DNA from: an uncultured Flavobacteriaceae bacterium
Lineage (GTDB): Bacteria > Bacteroidota > Bacteroidia > Flavobacteriales > Flavobacteriaceae
DNA length: 15,682 bases
Assembly: GCA_947311815.1 (NCBI GenBank)
Contig: CAMZMA010000026.1
Coordinates: 1-15,682, forward strand
Direction: 5' to 3'
Shown here in pieces: positions 1-5,660 of this stretch (positions are counted from its first letter, which is position 1; every line of letters begins with the position of its first letter). Under the pieces are notes generated by a model, which did not search any database, had not been told where the DNA came from, and saw only the letters and a program-made list of their open reading frames with translations. The position numbers and the translations under genes were made by a program.

Positions 1-60
1 CATCTGGATCGTTATAATTTTGCACTCCCGGCCCATCTTAATACTTATTTGTTGGGTTTC

Positions 61-279
61 CTTTTCCATCTAAATCTTCATCAGCTGTTGGTACACCATC
101 ACCATCATCATCTGTATCATTATAATCTGGTGTTCCGTCTCCGTCTGTATCATCGTTTGTAGATGGCGACGGAGATCCAACAAATGATGATTCAGATGGA
201 GACGGAATACCAAATTATAACGATACAGATGATGATGGCGATGGTGTAGATACCGCTGATGAAGATTATGATGGAAATG
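61..279. repeat. Imperfect inverted repeat of a calcium-binding-repeat coding segment, arms about 100 nt
   Basis: The reverse complement of 61-160 aligns without gaps to 180-279 with about 14 mismatches in 100 positions (hand count). The 161-179 loop is sense-coding on the + strand. Read on the minus strand, the left arm encodes DDTDGDGTPDYNDTDDDGDG, the same kind of acidic repeat as the right arm on the + strand. Several of the differences are C/T changes at third codon positions, which suggests two diverged coding copies rather than a foldback of one molecule. Left of about position 45 the minus-strand copy acquires a stop and irregular substitutions. The head-to-head arrangement lies at the window edge, so an assembly join between two similar repeat genes is a live possibility. 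Confidence 0.7.
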
Positions 280-407
280 GTAACCCAGCAGATGGAGATG
301 CAGACGGAGATGGCACACCAGACTATTTAGATACAGATTCTGACAATGACGGTACAGGTGACGGTGATGATACAGACGCTAACGGAGACGGAGAAGACGA
401 TGATTAA
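126..407 (+). CDS. C-terminal part of a secreted Asp/Gly-rich, thrombospondin type 3-like calcium-binding repeat protein (5' end missing)
   Basis: This frame ends at a TAA at 405-407 and is open back to a stop at 123-125, but sensible protein starts only near 162. From there it reads as repeated Asp-x-Asp-Gly-Asp-Gly and Asp-Tyr-x-Asp-Thr-Asp units (for example DGDGIPNYNDTDDDGDG) and ends in GEDDD. Such acidic repeats are the calcium-binding loops of thrombospondin type 3 or OmpA-linker-like regions, common in exported Bacteroidota proteins. No catalytic or anchoring domain remains in the window, and there is no Por-type sorting domain after the repeats, so the protein's role cannot be told. 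The region 126-161 reads as low-complexity Ser/Pro because it is the antisense of an inverted repeat copy. No start codon is assigned: the natural 5' part has been replaced by that inverted copy or lies beyond an assembly join. Confidence 0.6.
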   Translation, partial: SGVPSPSVSSFVDGDGDPTNDDSDGDGIPNYNDTDDDGDGVDTADEDYDGNGNPADGDADGDGTPDYLDTDSDNDGTGDGDDTDANGDGEDDD

Positions 408-432
408 ATAAAGTTTGTTAGTTCATTAAATT

Positions 433-465
433 GAGGTTGTATTTCCCCCATGCAGCCTCTTTTTT
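433..465 (+). terminator. Intrinsic terminator of the calcium-binding repeat gene
   Basis: A ten-pair stem (433-442 with 450-459, including two U-G pairs) encloses a seven-base loop TTCCCCC and is followed at once by six T residues. It lies 26 bases after the stop codon at 407. The wobble pairs are of the type that pair only in the rightward RNA, which supports the strand. Confidence 0.8.
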
Positions 466-554
466 GTACTTTAATCATTTGATATGAATTAATTCAGTAC
501 ATGACAATTTTTTTAAACATTCGTAAATTTATAAAAAATAGTATTTTAGTATTC

Positions 555-684
555 AGACTTCACAGGTTATAATTTATCCACCGAAGGAAGAAAACTTGTG
601 AGGTCTCTAAAACGAGGCAATTACAAAAGAATGTTGTTTTTTTGAATTTTTAAGGAGGGTATTTTAAATTACACTCGTTTTAGA
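555..684 (+). ncRNA. Candidate structured leader RNA (two abutting long stems) upstream of the thioredoxin-ApbE operon
   Basis: Stem 1 pairs AGACTTCACAGGTT (555-568) with AACTTGTGAGGTCT (593-606): 14 contiguous pairs, two of them U-G/G-U that pair only in the + strand RNA. Its 24-base loop holds CCACCGAAGGAAG (579-591). Stem 2 starts where stem 1 ends: CTAAAACGAG (607-616) pairs perfectly with CTCGTTTTAG (674-683), with a further T606-A684 pair available in competition with stem 1. The stem 2 loop contains AAGGAGGG (652-659), a Shine-Dalgarno-like string that is unusual for this phylum but too far from the ATG at 709 to act simply. The whole lies between a terminator and the operon start, so it would be the 5' untranslated leader. 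CACCGAAGG resembles part of the glycine aptamer core, but the GGAGAG/CTCTCAGG partners are absent. I do not recognise the class; a riboswitch, attenuator or small RNA are all possible. Confidence 0.5.
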
Positions 685-708
685 TATGAAAACAATAATA
701 TAAATAAC

Positions 709-1143
709 ATGAAAAAAATAATCTATATCTCAGTAATCACTTTTCTTTTTGCTTTTACTGCAAAAGCACAAGAATGGCAAACAGATTTAAAAAAAGCAAC
801 AGAAATAGCTTCGGCTAAAAATCAAAAAATCATCTTGGTTTTTCAAGGGTCAGATTGGTGTGCACCTTGTATTAAATTAGATAAAAAAATATGGAGTTCA
901 GCCACATTTAAAAACTATGCAAAAGATCATTTTGTCATGTTAAAAGCAGATTTCCCTAGAAGAAAGAAAAACAAACTATCTGAAGAACAAACAACTCAAA
1001 ACGGTAAACTTGCAGAAATGTACAACCCAGAAGGGCATTTTCCTTTGGTAGTTGTGTTAGATTGTGATGGTAATGTATTAGGAACAACAGGTTATAAAAA
1101 AGCAACACCACAAGAATACATCAACTTATTAAGTTCTCTATAG
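709..1143 (+). CDS. Exported thioredoxin-family protein (WCAPC), first gene of the ApbE/DUF4266/DUF3570 operon
   Basis: The 144-residue protein begins with a signal peptide (residues 1-20, cleavage likely after Ala-Lys-Ala, before Gln21), so it acts in the periplasm. It carries the thioredoxin active site Trp-Cys-Ala-Pro-Cys with redox cysteines C51 and C54, and the expected cis-proline region HFPLVVVLD (P112). After removal of the signal it is about one thioredoxin domain long. The family exchanges disulfides with partner proteins; direction and partner are not shown by the sequence. The stop is separated by one base from the ATG of the ApbE gene, so the two are surely co-transcribed and probably translationally coupled. 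By context I infer that it keeps a cysteine of an operon partner reduced, for example the CGC tail of the DUF4266 lipoprotein. The start is the only Met preceding the signal peptide; no Shine-Dalgarno site is close to it. Confidence 0.9.
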   Translation: MKKIIYISVITFLFAFTAKAQEWQTDLKKATEIASAKNQKIILVFQGSDWCAPCIKLDKKIWSSATFKNYAKDHFVMLKADFPRRKKNKLSEEQTTQNGKLAEMYNPEGHFPLVVVLDCDGNVLGTTGYKKATPQEYINLLSSL

Positions 1144-1144
1144 T

Positions 1145-2134
1145 ATGAAAAACTACGGCTTTTTATTGCTCTTTTTATCAACAGTATTTGTTGCTAATGC
1201 TCAAAAGGTATATACTAAAACCCTAAAATTAATGGGGAGCAGGTTTGATATATCAGTAGTGGCAACTCATCAACAAAAAGCAAACACTTATATTAATTTG
1301 GCGGTGAATGAAATTTCAAGAATCGAGAAAATCATTTCTTCTTGGGATGCGAATTCAGAAACATCAAATATAAATAGAAACGCAGGCGTGCAACCTGTAA
1401 AAGTGAGTAAAGAGCTTTTTAATTTAATAAAAAGAGCTAAAATTATTTCTAAATTAACAGATGGTGCTTTTGATATTAGTTACGCATCTATGGATCGAAT
1501 TTGGAAATTTGATGGCAGTATGAAAACATTTCCATCCGCAGAAAAAATTAAAAAATCAGTTGTAAAAGTAGGATATCATAACATTATTCTAAATGAAAAA
1601 AATCAAACCGTATTTTTAAAGTTAAAAGGAATGAAAATAGGTTTTGGTGGTATCGGAAAAGGGTTTGCAGCAGACAAAGCAAAACAATTATTAATTAATA
1701 AAGGCGTAACAGCAGGTATTATTAACGCCTCTGGCGATATGAATACTTGGGGAAAACAACCCGATGGTTCTTATTGGAAGGTAGCCATTACCAACCCGAT
1801 GAATAAAAACAAAGCTTTTGCTCTTTTGCCTTTAAAAAAAGGAGCTATTGTAACTTCGGGTAATTATGAAAAATATGTGATTTTTAACGGAAAAAGATAC
1901 ACACATATTATAGACCCAAGAACAGGCATCCCTTCTAGCGGAATCATAAGCGTTAGTGTTTTTGCAGCAAGTGCAGAATTAGCAGATGCTTTGGCTACAT
2001 CTATTTTTGTAATGGGCAAAGAAATTGGCATTAACAGAATAAATCAAATACCCAATATAGAATGTATTGTTGTAGATGATAAAGGAAAAGTATTCACCTC
2101 AAAAAACATAAATATCAATAAAAATGAAAACTAA
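1145..2134 (+). CDS. apbE: FAD:protein FMN transferase (ApbE family), exported
   Basis: ApbE enzymes use FAD and Mg2+ to attach FMN covalently to a Thr or Ser of a target protein outside the cytoplasm. This 329-residue protein has a signal peptide ending at ANA before Gln20, without a lipobox. Family landmarks are in order: MGSRFDI (30-36), the SSWDANSETSNIN segment (65-77), FDISYASMDRIWKF (109-122), the nucleotide-contact stretch GFGGIGKGFAADKA (166-179), NASGDMNTWG (194-203), HIIDPRTGIPS (254-264) and the C-terminal ELADALATSIFVMG (278-291), whose Asp/Thr bind Mg2+ in characterised homologues. All look intact, so the enzyme should be active. Its usual partners (NqrC, RnfG or other FMN-binding-domain proteins) are absent from the window, which makes the neighbouring DUF4266 and DUF3570 products the candidate substrates. 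Its 3' end overlaps the next gene by 11 bases. Confidence 0.93.
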   Translation: MKNYGFLLLFLSTVFVANAQKVYTKTLKLMGSRFDISVVATHQQKANTYINLAVNEISRIEKIISSWDANSETSNINRNAGVQPVKVSKELFNLIKRAKIISKLTDGAFDISYASMDRIWKFDGSMKTFPSAEKIKKSVVKVGYHNIILNEKNQTVFLKLKGMKIGFGGIGKGFAADKAKQLLINKGVTAGIINASGDMNTWGKQPDGSYWKVAITNPMNKNKAFALLPLKKGAIVTSGNYEKYVIFNGKRYTHIIDPRTGIPSSGIISVSVFAASAELADALATSIFVMGKEIGINRINQIPNIECIVVDDKGKVFTSKNININKNEN

Positions 2135-2339
2135 ATTTATACTAATTGCAATCGTAGCAATGGTTTCATTTTCTTCTTGCGTAGTAGTAAAAGAATATGA
2201 AAAAGTAAACATTAACGATCCTGATATGGCGTTGGTAAACAGAAAATCTAAAAAGTTTGTCACAACATTTCAAGTATATAGAGAAGGAGCATCTGGTGCC
2301 AACGGAGGAAAATCTGGTGGTGGTTGCGGCTGTAATTAA
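2124..2339 (+). CDS. Small DUF4266 lipoprotein with C-terminal GGGCGCN tail
   Basis: This 71-residue protein starts inside the end of apbE (11-base overlap). A short hydrophobic leader ends in the lipobox SFSSC, making Cys19 the probable lipid-modified N-terminus. The mature chain is about 50 residues and ends in YREGASGANGGKSGGGCGCN, with cysteines C68 and C70. The tail is the signature I associate with DUF4266, a family of unknown function that sits beside ApbE and DUF3570 genes. The SGAN string (57-60) is reminiscent of the Ser-Gly-Ala-Thr acceptor motif of ApbE but lacks the terminal Thr/Ser. The two close cysteines in a glycine-rich tail could bind a metal, form a disulfide handled by the upstream thioredoxin, or be modified; none of this is shown. 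Probably membrane-anchored on the periplasmic side of the inner or outer membrane. Confidence 0.82.
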   Translation: MKTKFILIAIVAMVSFSSCVVVKEYEKVNINDPDMALVNRKSKKFVTTFQVYREGASGANGGKSGGGCGCN

Positions 2340-2359
2340 ACAATTAAGAATTATTTAAA

Positions 2360-3883
2360 ATGAAAAAAACACTATACATACTATTTTTTATACCAAGCCT
2401 CTTGTTTTCGCAAGTAAAAAAAGACACATTGGTTAAAAAAACGACCCCAAAAATAACGTATAAAAAAAGAGTGTTAGAAAATGTAGAAATAGACTTGTTG
2501 TCTAGTTATTACACGCAACAAGGTAAAAACGCAGCCGTTACAGGAGGTATTGGTACTGAGCAATTAGATGATTACGCAGGTAATTTAACCATTTCTATTC
2601 CTATTAATGATGATGATGTATTAAGTATAGATGCTACGGTTTCTGCATACAGTTCTGCTTCTTCAAGTAACTTAAATCCTTTTTACAACCCGCAAACAAT
2701 AACTAATAATAGTGGTGGAGAAAATGATGACGATGATGATAGATCTTCTGGAGGAAAACAACCTGTTGGGCCTATTATTTCAGGAGCATCAACACCAAGT
2801 AGTGTTACAGGAACCATTAGAGGAACTCCGTGGGCAGCGTCCTCTGGCGCTTCTAGAGAAGATGTTTGGGTAAGTGGAGTTGTTGGTTATAGTCATTCAT
2901 CAGACAGTAGAAATTCGTTGTACAAAGCACATGTAAGTTTTGCAAATGAATTTGATTATACATCCTTTGGTGGAGGTATCGGTTTTACCAAATTATTCAA
3001 TCAAAAAAATACAGAAATCGGAATTGATGCCAATGTGTATTTAGATACTTGGAGACCTATGTATCCAACAGAAATAAAAACATTTAAATTATATGGTGGT
3101 AATTTAAATACCAGTTTTTTTAGTGGTGTAGATATTTACAACCAACAAGGTGTTGCTATTAACAAAAACCTTTTATCTGCTTGGAAACCTGTAAATATAA
3201 ACTTAGTAGATGATACTGCAAGAAATAGTTATTCTGTATCATTAAGTTTTTCTCAAATTTTGAGTAAAAAATCTCAAATATCAATTTTTGCTGATTATTT
3301 ACTGCAAAAAGGATGGTTGGCAAACCCAATTCAACGGGTCTATTTTGCTGATAAACCTAATTTTTATATCGGAGAAAAAAACTATATCAGTAATTATACA
3401 TCTACCAGTAATCAAGGAGTTTTTCAATTGGCAGATGATATTGAGAGATTGCCAAAATCTAGAGTCAAAATACCTATCGGAATGCGTTTTCATTATTATT
3501 TAAATGAAAAAATTACGCTACGTACGTATGCAAGGTATTATTTTGATGATTGGGGACTTACATCTCAAACCGTTACTGTAGAATTACCCATAAAATTTGC
3601 CGAAAAATTTACGTTATTTCCATCATTTAGATATTACACTCAAACACAAGCAGATTATTTTGCGCCGTATGAACAACATGTATCAACAAGTACTTTTTAT
3701 ACTTCTGATTATGATTTGTCTAAATACAATGCCAATCAATACGGATTGGGGTTACAATATACTGATATATTTACCAGTTTCTTCGGATTAAAAAATGCAA
3801 ACCTTAATTATCATTATTATAAAAGAAATACTGGTTTATCTGCACACATTATATCTTTAGGGGTTAAAATTATTATTGAATAA
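2360..3883 (+). CDS. DUF3570 outer-membrane beta-barrel protein, last gene of the ApbE operon
   Basis: The 507-residue product has a signal peptide (about 1-17, cleaved before Gln18) and then alternating aromatic/polar stretches typical of an outer-membrane barrel, ending HIISLGVKIIIE. The N-terminal part contains LSSYYTQQGKNAAVTGGIGTEQLDD (48-71, about), the conserved opening I associate with DUF3570. A low-complexity acidic loop NDDDDDRSSGG lies near 122-132. Just after it are two Ser-Gly-Ala-Ser motifs, ISGAS (S141-S144) and SSGASRED (S162-S165), which resemble the acceptor sites used by ApbE. The family has no assigned function. It follows the DUF4266 gene by 20 bases and is followed by a strong terminator, so it closes the operon. 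I infer a barrel working with the lipoprotein and the flavin transferase in an envelope redox or transport process; confidence in family is good, in role low. Confidence 0.82.
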   Translation: MKKTLYILFFIPSLLFSQVKKDTLVKKTTPKITYKKRVLENVEIDLLSSYYTQQGKNAAVTGGIGTEQLDDYAGNLTISIPINDDDVLSIDATVSAYSSASSSNLNPFYNPQTITNNSGGENDDDDDRSSGGKQPVGPIISGASTPSSVTGTIRGTPWAASSGASREDVWVSGVVGYSHSSDSRNSLYKAHVSFANEFDYTSFGGGIGFTKLFNQKNTEIGIDANVYLDTWRPMYPTEIKTFKLYGGNLNTSFFSGVDIYNQQGVAINKNLLSAWKPVNINLVDDTARNSYSVSLSFSQILSKKSQISIFADYLLQKGWLANPIQRVYFADKPNFYIGEKNYISNYTSTSNQGVFQLADDIERLPKSRVKIPIGMRFHYYLNEKITLRTYARYYFDDWGLTSQTVTVELPIKFAEKFTLFPSFRYYTQTQADYFAPYEQHVSTSTFYTSDYDLSKYNANQYGLGLQYTDIFTSFFGLKNANLNYHYYKRNTGLSAHIISLGVKIIIE

Positions 3884-3929
3884 GAAGAAGAAAAAAAGGA
3901 AACTATTTTTAAGTTCCCCAACTTTTTTA

Positions 3930-3964
3930 GAGTCGCAATTTAAAAGAAATTGCGGCTCTTTTTT
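3930..3964 (+). terminator. Strong intrinsic terminator of the ApbE/DUF4266/DUF3570 operon
   Basis: A 12-pair stem (GAGTCGCAATTT at 3930-3941 with AAATTGCGGCTC at 3947-3958, one U-G pair) with a five-base loop AAAAG is followed by six T residues. It lies about 46 bases after the DUF3570 stop. Confidence 0.9.
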
Positions 3965-3977
3965 ATTTTGTAACTTG
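3964..3977 (+). promoter_or_regulatory. Possible promoter -7 region of the DUF2461 gene
   Basis: Two overlapping near-matches to the Bacteroidota -7 box TAnnTTTG occur directly after the terminator: TATTTTG (3964-3970) and TAACTTG (3971-3977), each one T short. The ATG at 4001 would follow a leader of roughly 20 bases. No convincing -33 TTG was found. Confidence 0.3.
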
Positions 3978-4000
3978 CCGTTTTAATTTTATCTAATTTC

Positions 4001-4672
4001 ATGAAATTTCATAAAACAAGTTTGGCATATCTAAAAGATTTAAAACAAAACAACAATAGAGATTGGTTTGCAGCCACTAAAACTACCTTTACAAAAGCTC
4101 AAAGTAATGCCAAAGAAGTACATGCTGTTATTAGAGAACGTCTAGAAAAACATGATGCTATTGACCGTTATAAATTATACAGAATTTATAGAGATGTCCG
4201 TTTTTCTAAAGACAAAACACCTTACCAACCCCATTTTGCAGCGTCCTTTTCTAGAAAAGGAACCCATTTACGAGGCGGATATTATTTACGTATTAGACCT
4301 GGAGAAAGTTTTTTAGCAGGCGGATTTTGGGAACCTAACAAAGAAGATTTATTTAGAATAAGAAAAGAAATTGAATTAGACGATACTGAATTCAGAGAAA
4401 TTTTAGCCGATAAAAATTTTCAAAAATACTTTGGCGAGAAATTTGAAGGAGAAGAGTTAAAAACAGCCCCAAGAGGTTTTGATAAAGAACATAAAGCGAT
4501 TGATTTAATTAGAAAAAAAGGATTTATAGCCGTTAGAAAATTTACAGATAAAGAAGTATTATCCGATAATTTTTTACAAGAAGTAGACGCTTCTTACAAA
4601 GCATTACGTCCGTTTTTTAATTTAATGAGCGATGTATTAACAACAAATCTAAATGGCGAATCAATTTTATAA
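4001..4672 (+). CDS. DUF2461 family protein (TIGR02453-like), function unknown
   Basis: This 223-residue, signal-less cytoplasmic protein has the features I associate with DUF2461: an early NNNRDWF (17-23), then the highly characteristic RIYRDVRFSKDKTPYQPHFAASF block (about 61-83), and GGYYLRIRPGESFLAGGFWEP (about 92-112). Family members are around 220 residues, so it is full length. No biochemical function is established that I know of; the invariant Arg/Asp/Lys cluster in the RDVRFSKDKTPY block suggests an active or nucleotide-binding site, but that is inference. One base separates its stop from the ATG of the YceI gene, so the two share a transcript. It is the first gene after a terminator and therefore probably starts a transcription unit. 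Confidence 0.88.
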   Translation: MKFHKTSLAYLKDLKQNNNRDWFAATKTTFTKAQSNAKEVHAVIRERLEKHDAIDRYKLYRIYRDVRFSKDKTPYQPHFAASFSRKGTHLRGGYYLRIRPGESFLAGGFWEPNKEDLFRIRKEIELDDTEFREILADKNFQKYFGEKFEGEELKTAPRGFDKEHKAIDLIRKKGFIAVRKFTDKEVLSDNFLQEVDASYKALRPFFNLMSDVLTTNLNGESIL

Positions 4673-4673
4673 A

Positions 4674-5234
4674 ATGAAAAAAAGCATCCTTTTAGCTTTT
4701 ATTAGTGTTGTGTATTTAAGTTTCTCATCAGCAGAAATAAAAAATATTGACACCAAAAAAAGCACTATTCAATGGAAAGGAAGTAAGGTAATTGGGAGTT
4801 CTCATATAGGAGCAATTCAATTAAAATCGGGTTATTTTTTGTTTGAAAATAATAGAATTACTGGCGGAGATTTTGCCATAGACATGAATACCATAAATTG
4901 TACCGATTTAAAAAATAAAAAGAAAGTCAAATTAGAAAAACACTTAAAAGCAGTCTCTTTTTTTGGAGTAAAAAAACACCCTACAGCAACATTTAAAATT
5001 GCTACAATTGTTCCTTTGCAAAACAATACTTACAAGGTTACAGGTAATCTTACCATTAAAAAACACACAAATATCAATACATTTATTTTAACCGTTTCAG
5101 CACATACAGCAACAGGAAAAATGACCATTAAAAGAGATGAATTCGATATAAAATACAGTTCGGGATTTTTTGCAGCCATCGGAAACAAAGCCATTTCAAA
5201 TACATTTACACTAAACATACATCTTATTTTTTAA
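4674..5234 (+). CDS. YceI-family exported lipocalin-like protein
   Basis: The frame is open from 4653, but the ATG at 4674 is preferred: it directly precedes a classic signal peptide (MKKSILLAFISVVYLSFSSA) and lies one base after the previous stop. The mature protein has the YceI pattern: DTKKSTIQWKGSKV at the start, SGYFLFENNRITGGDFAIDMNTINCTD, a downstream LKAVSFFGVKKHPTATFKI stretch, and YKVTGNLTIKKHT followed by alternating beta segments. YceI proteins are periplasmic beta-barrels of the lipocalin type that bind polyisoprenoid or related lipids in crystal structures; the ligand here is unknown. At 186 residues it has normal length. Its last base is the first base of the ATG of the next gene (overlap TAATG), which points to translational coupling with the thioesterase. 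Confidence 0.9.
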   Translation: MKKSILLAFISVVYLSFSSAEIKNIDTKKSTIQWKGSKVIGSSHIGAIQLKSGYFLFENNRITGGDFAIDMNTINCTDLKNKKKVKLEKHLKAVSFFGVKKHPTATFKIATIVPLQNNTYKVTGNLTIKKHTNINTFILTVSAHTATGKMTIKRDEFDIKYSSGFFAAIGNKAISNTFTLNIHLIF

Positions 5235-5623
5235 TGCAACCATTTATACTAAAACATACCGTTACCGCCCAAGAAATAGATAATTTAAACCATGTAAATA
5301 ATGTGGTTTATGTACAATGGATTCAAGATATTGCAGGGAAACATTGGCAAAAATTGGTTGAAAATCAACCCGAACAAACTTATATTTGGGTGGTTATTCG
5401 TCATGAAATAGATTACCTTAAATCGGCAGTTTTAGGAGACGAAATTACGCTGAAAACTTGGGTAGGAGAGAGTAGTGGTTTAAAATCTATCCGACATGTA
5501 GAAATTTTAAAAAACAATGTTTTGCTTGCTAAAGCACAAACTACTTGGTGTATGTTAGATGCAAAAACGTATCGTCCTTTGCGTATTACCGAAAGTGTTT
5601 TAAAAATACTGAATCCGTCCTAG
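5234..5623 (+). CDS. Acyl-CoA thioesterase, 4HBT/YbgC type hotdog protein
   Basis: This 129-residue protein is a single hotdog domain. The sequence DNLNHVNNVVYVQWIQDIA (16-34) is the 4-hydroxybenzoyl-CoA thioesterase family signature, in which the Asp (D16) is the usual catalytic residue and HVNN caps the helix start. Further conserved parts are the RHEIDYLKSAVLGDEITLKTW strand region (56-76) and the C-terminal RPLRI. The family hydrolyses acyl-CoA or acyl-ACP thioesters in the cytoplasm; the chain-length preference cannot be read from the sequence. It overlaps the YceI gene by one base and so belongs to the DUF2461-YceI-thioesterase operon. Confidence 0.88.
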   Translation: MQPFILKHTVTAQEIDNLNHVNNVVYVQWIQDIAGKHWQKLVENQPEQTYIWVVIRHEIDYLKSAVLGDEITLKTWVGESSGLKSIRHVEILKNNVLLAKAQTTWCMLDAKTYRPLRITESVLKILNPS

Positions 5624-5632
5624 AAATAACCG

Positions 5633-5660
5633 TAACTTTGCAACTTCATTATACAAAGTT
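5633..5660 (+). promoter_or_regulatory. Promoter -7 box with overlapping palindrome ahead of the DEAD-box helicase gene
   Basis: TAACTTTG (5633-5640) matches the Bacteroidota -7 consensus TAnnTTTG exactly, 20 bases before the ATG at 5661. Its AACTTTG half is repeated in inverse as CAAAGTT (5654-5660), ending at the start codon. No good -33 TTG is visible at normal spacing. Since the left arm lies in the -7 box, the palindrome would act as a DNA operator rather than as an mRNA hairpin, if it matters at all. Confidence 0.5.

Noticed and set aside
70..318. Minus-strand open frame of 82 codons rich in His and Leu
   Set aside because: It is the antisense of the acidic repeat-coding DNA in the wrong frame; GAT/GAC-rich coding gives His/Leu-rich shadows. 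The meaningful minus-strand frame here is the Asp/Gly one, which contains a stop.
570..600. Small SRP RNA suggested by GAAGGAAG
   Set aside because: The flanking helix 8 pairing and the AGCAG strand are not there; the 14-pair stem does not fit the SRP fold.
555..606. Glycine riboswitch suggested by CCACCGAAGG
   Set aside because: The required GGAGAG and CTCTCAGG elements and the second aptamer are missing, and the downstream genes have no glycine link. Only a resemblance is reported.
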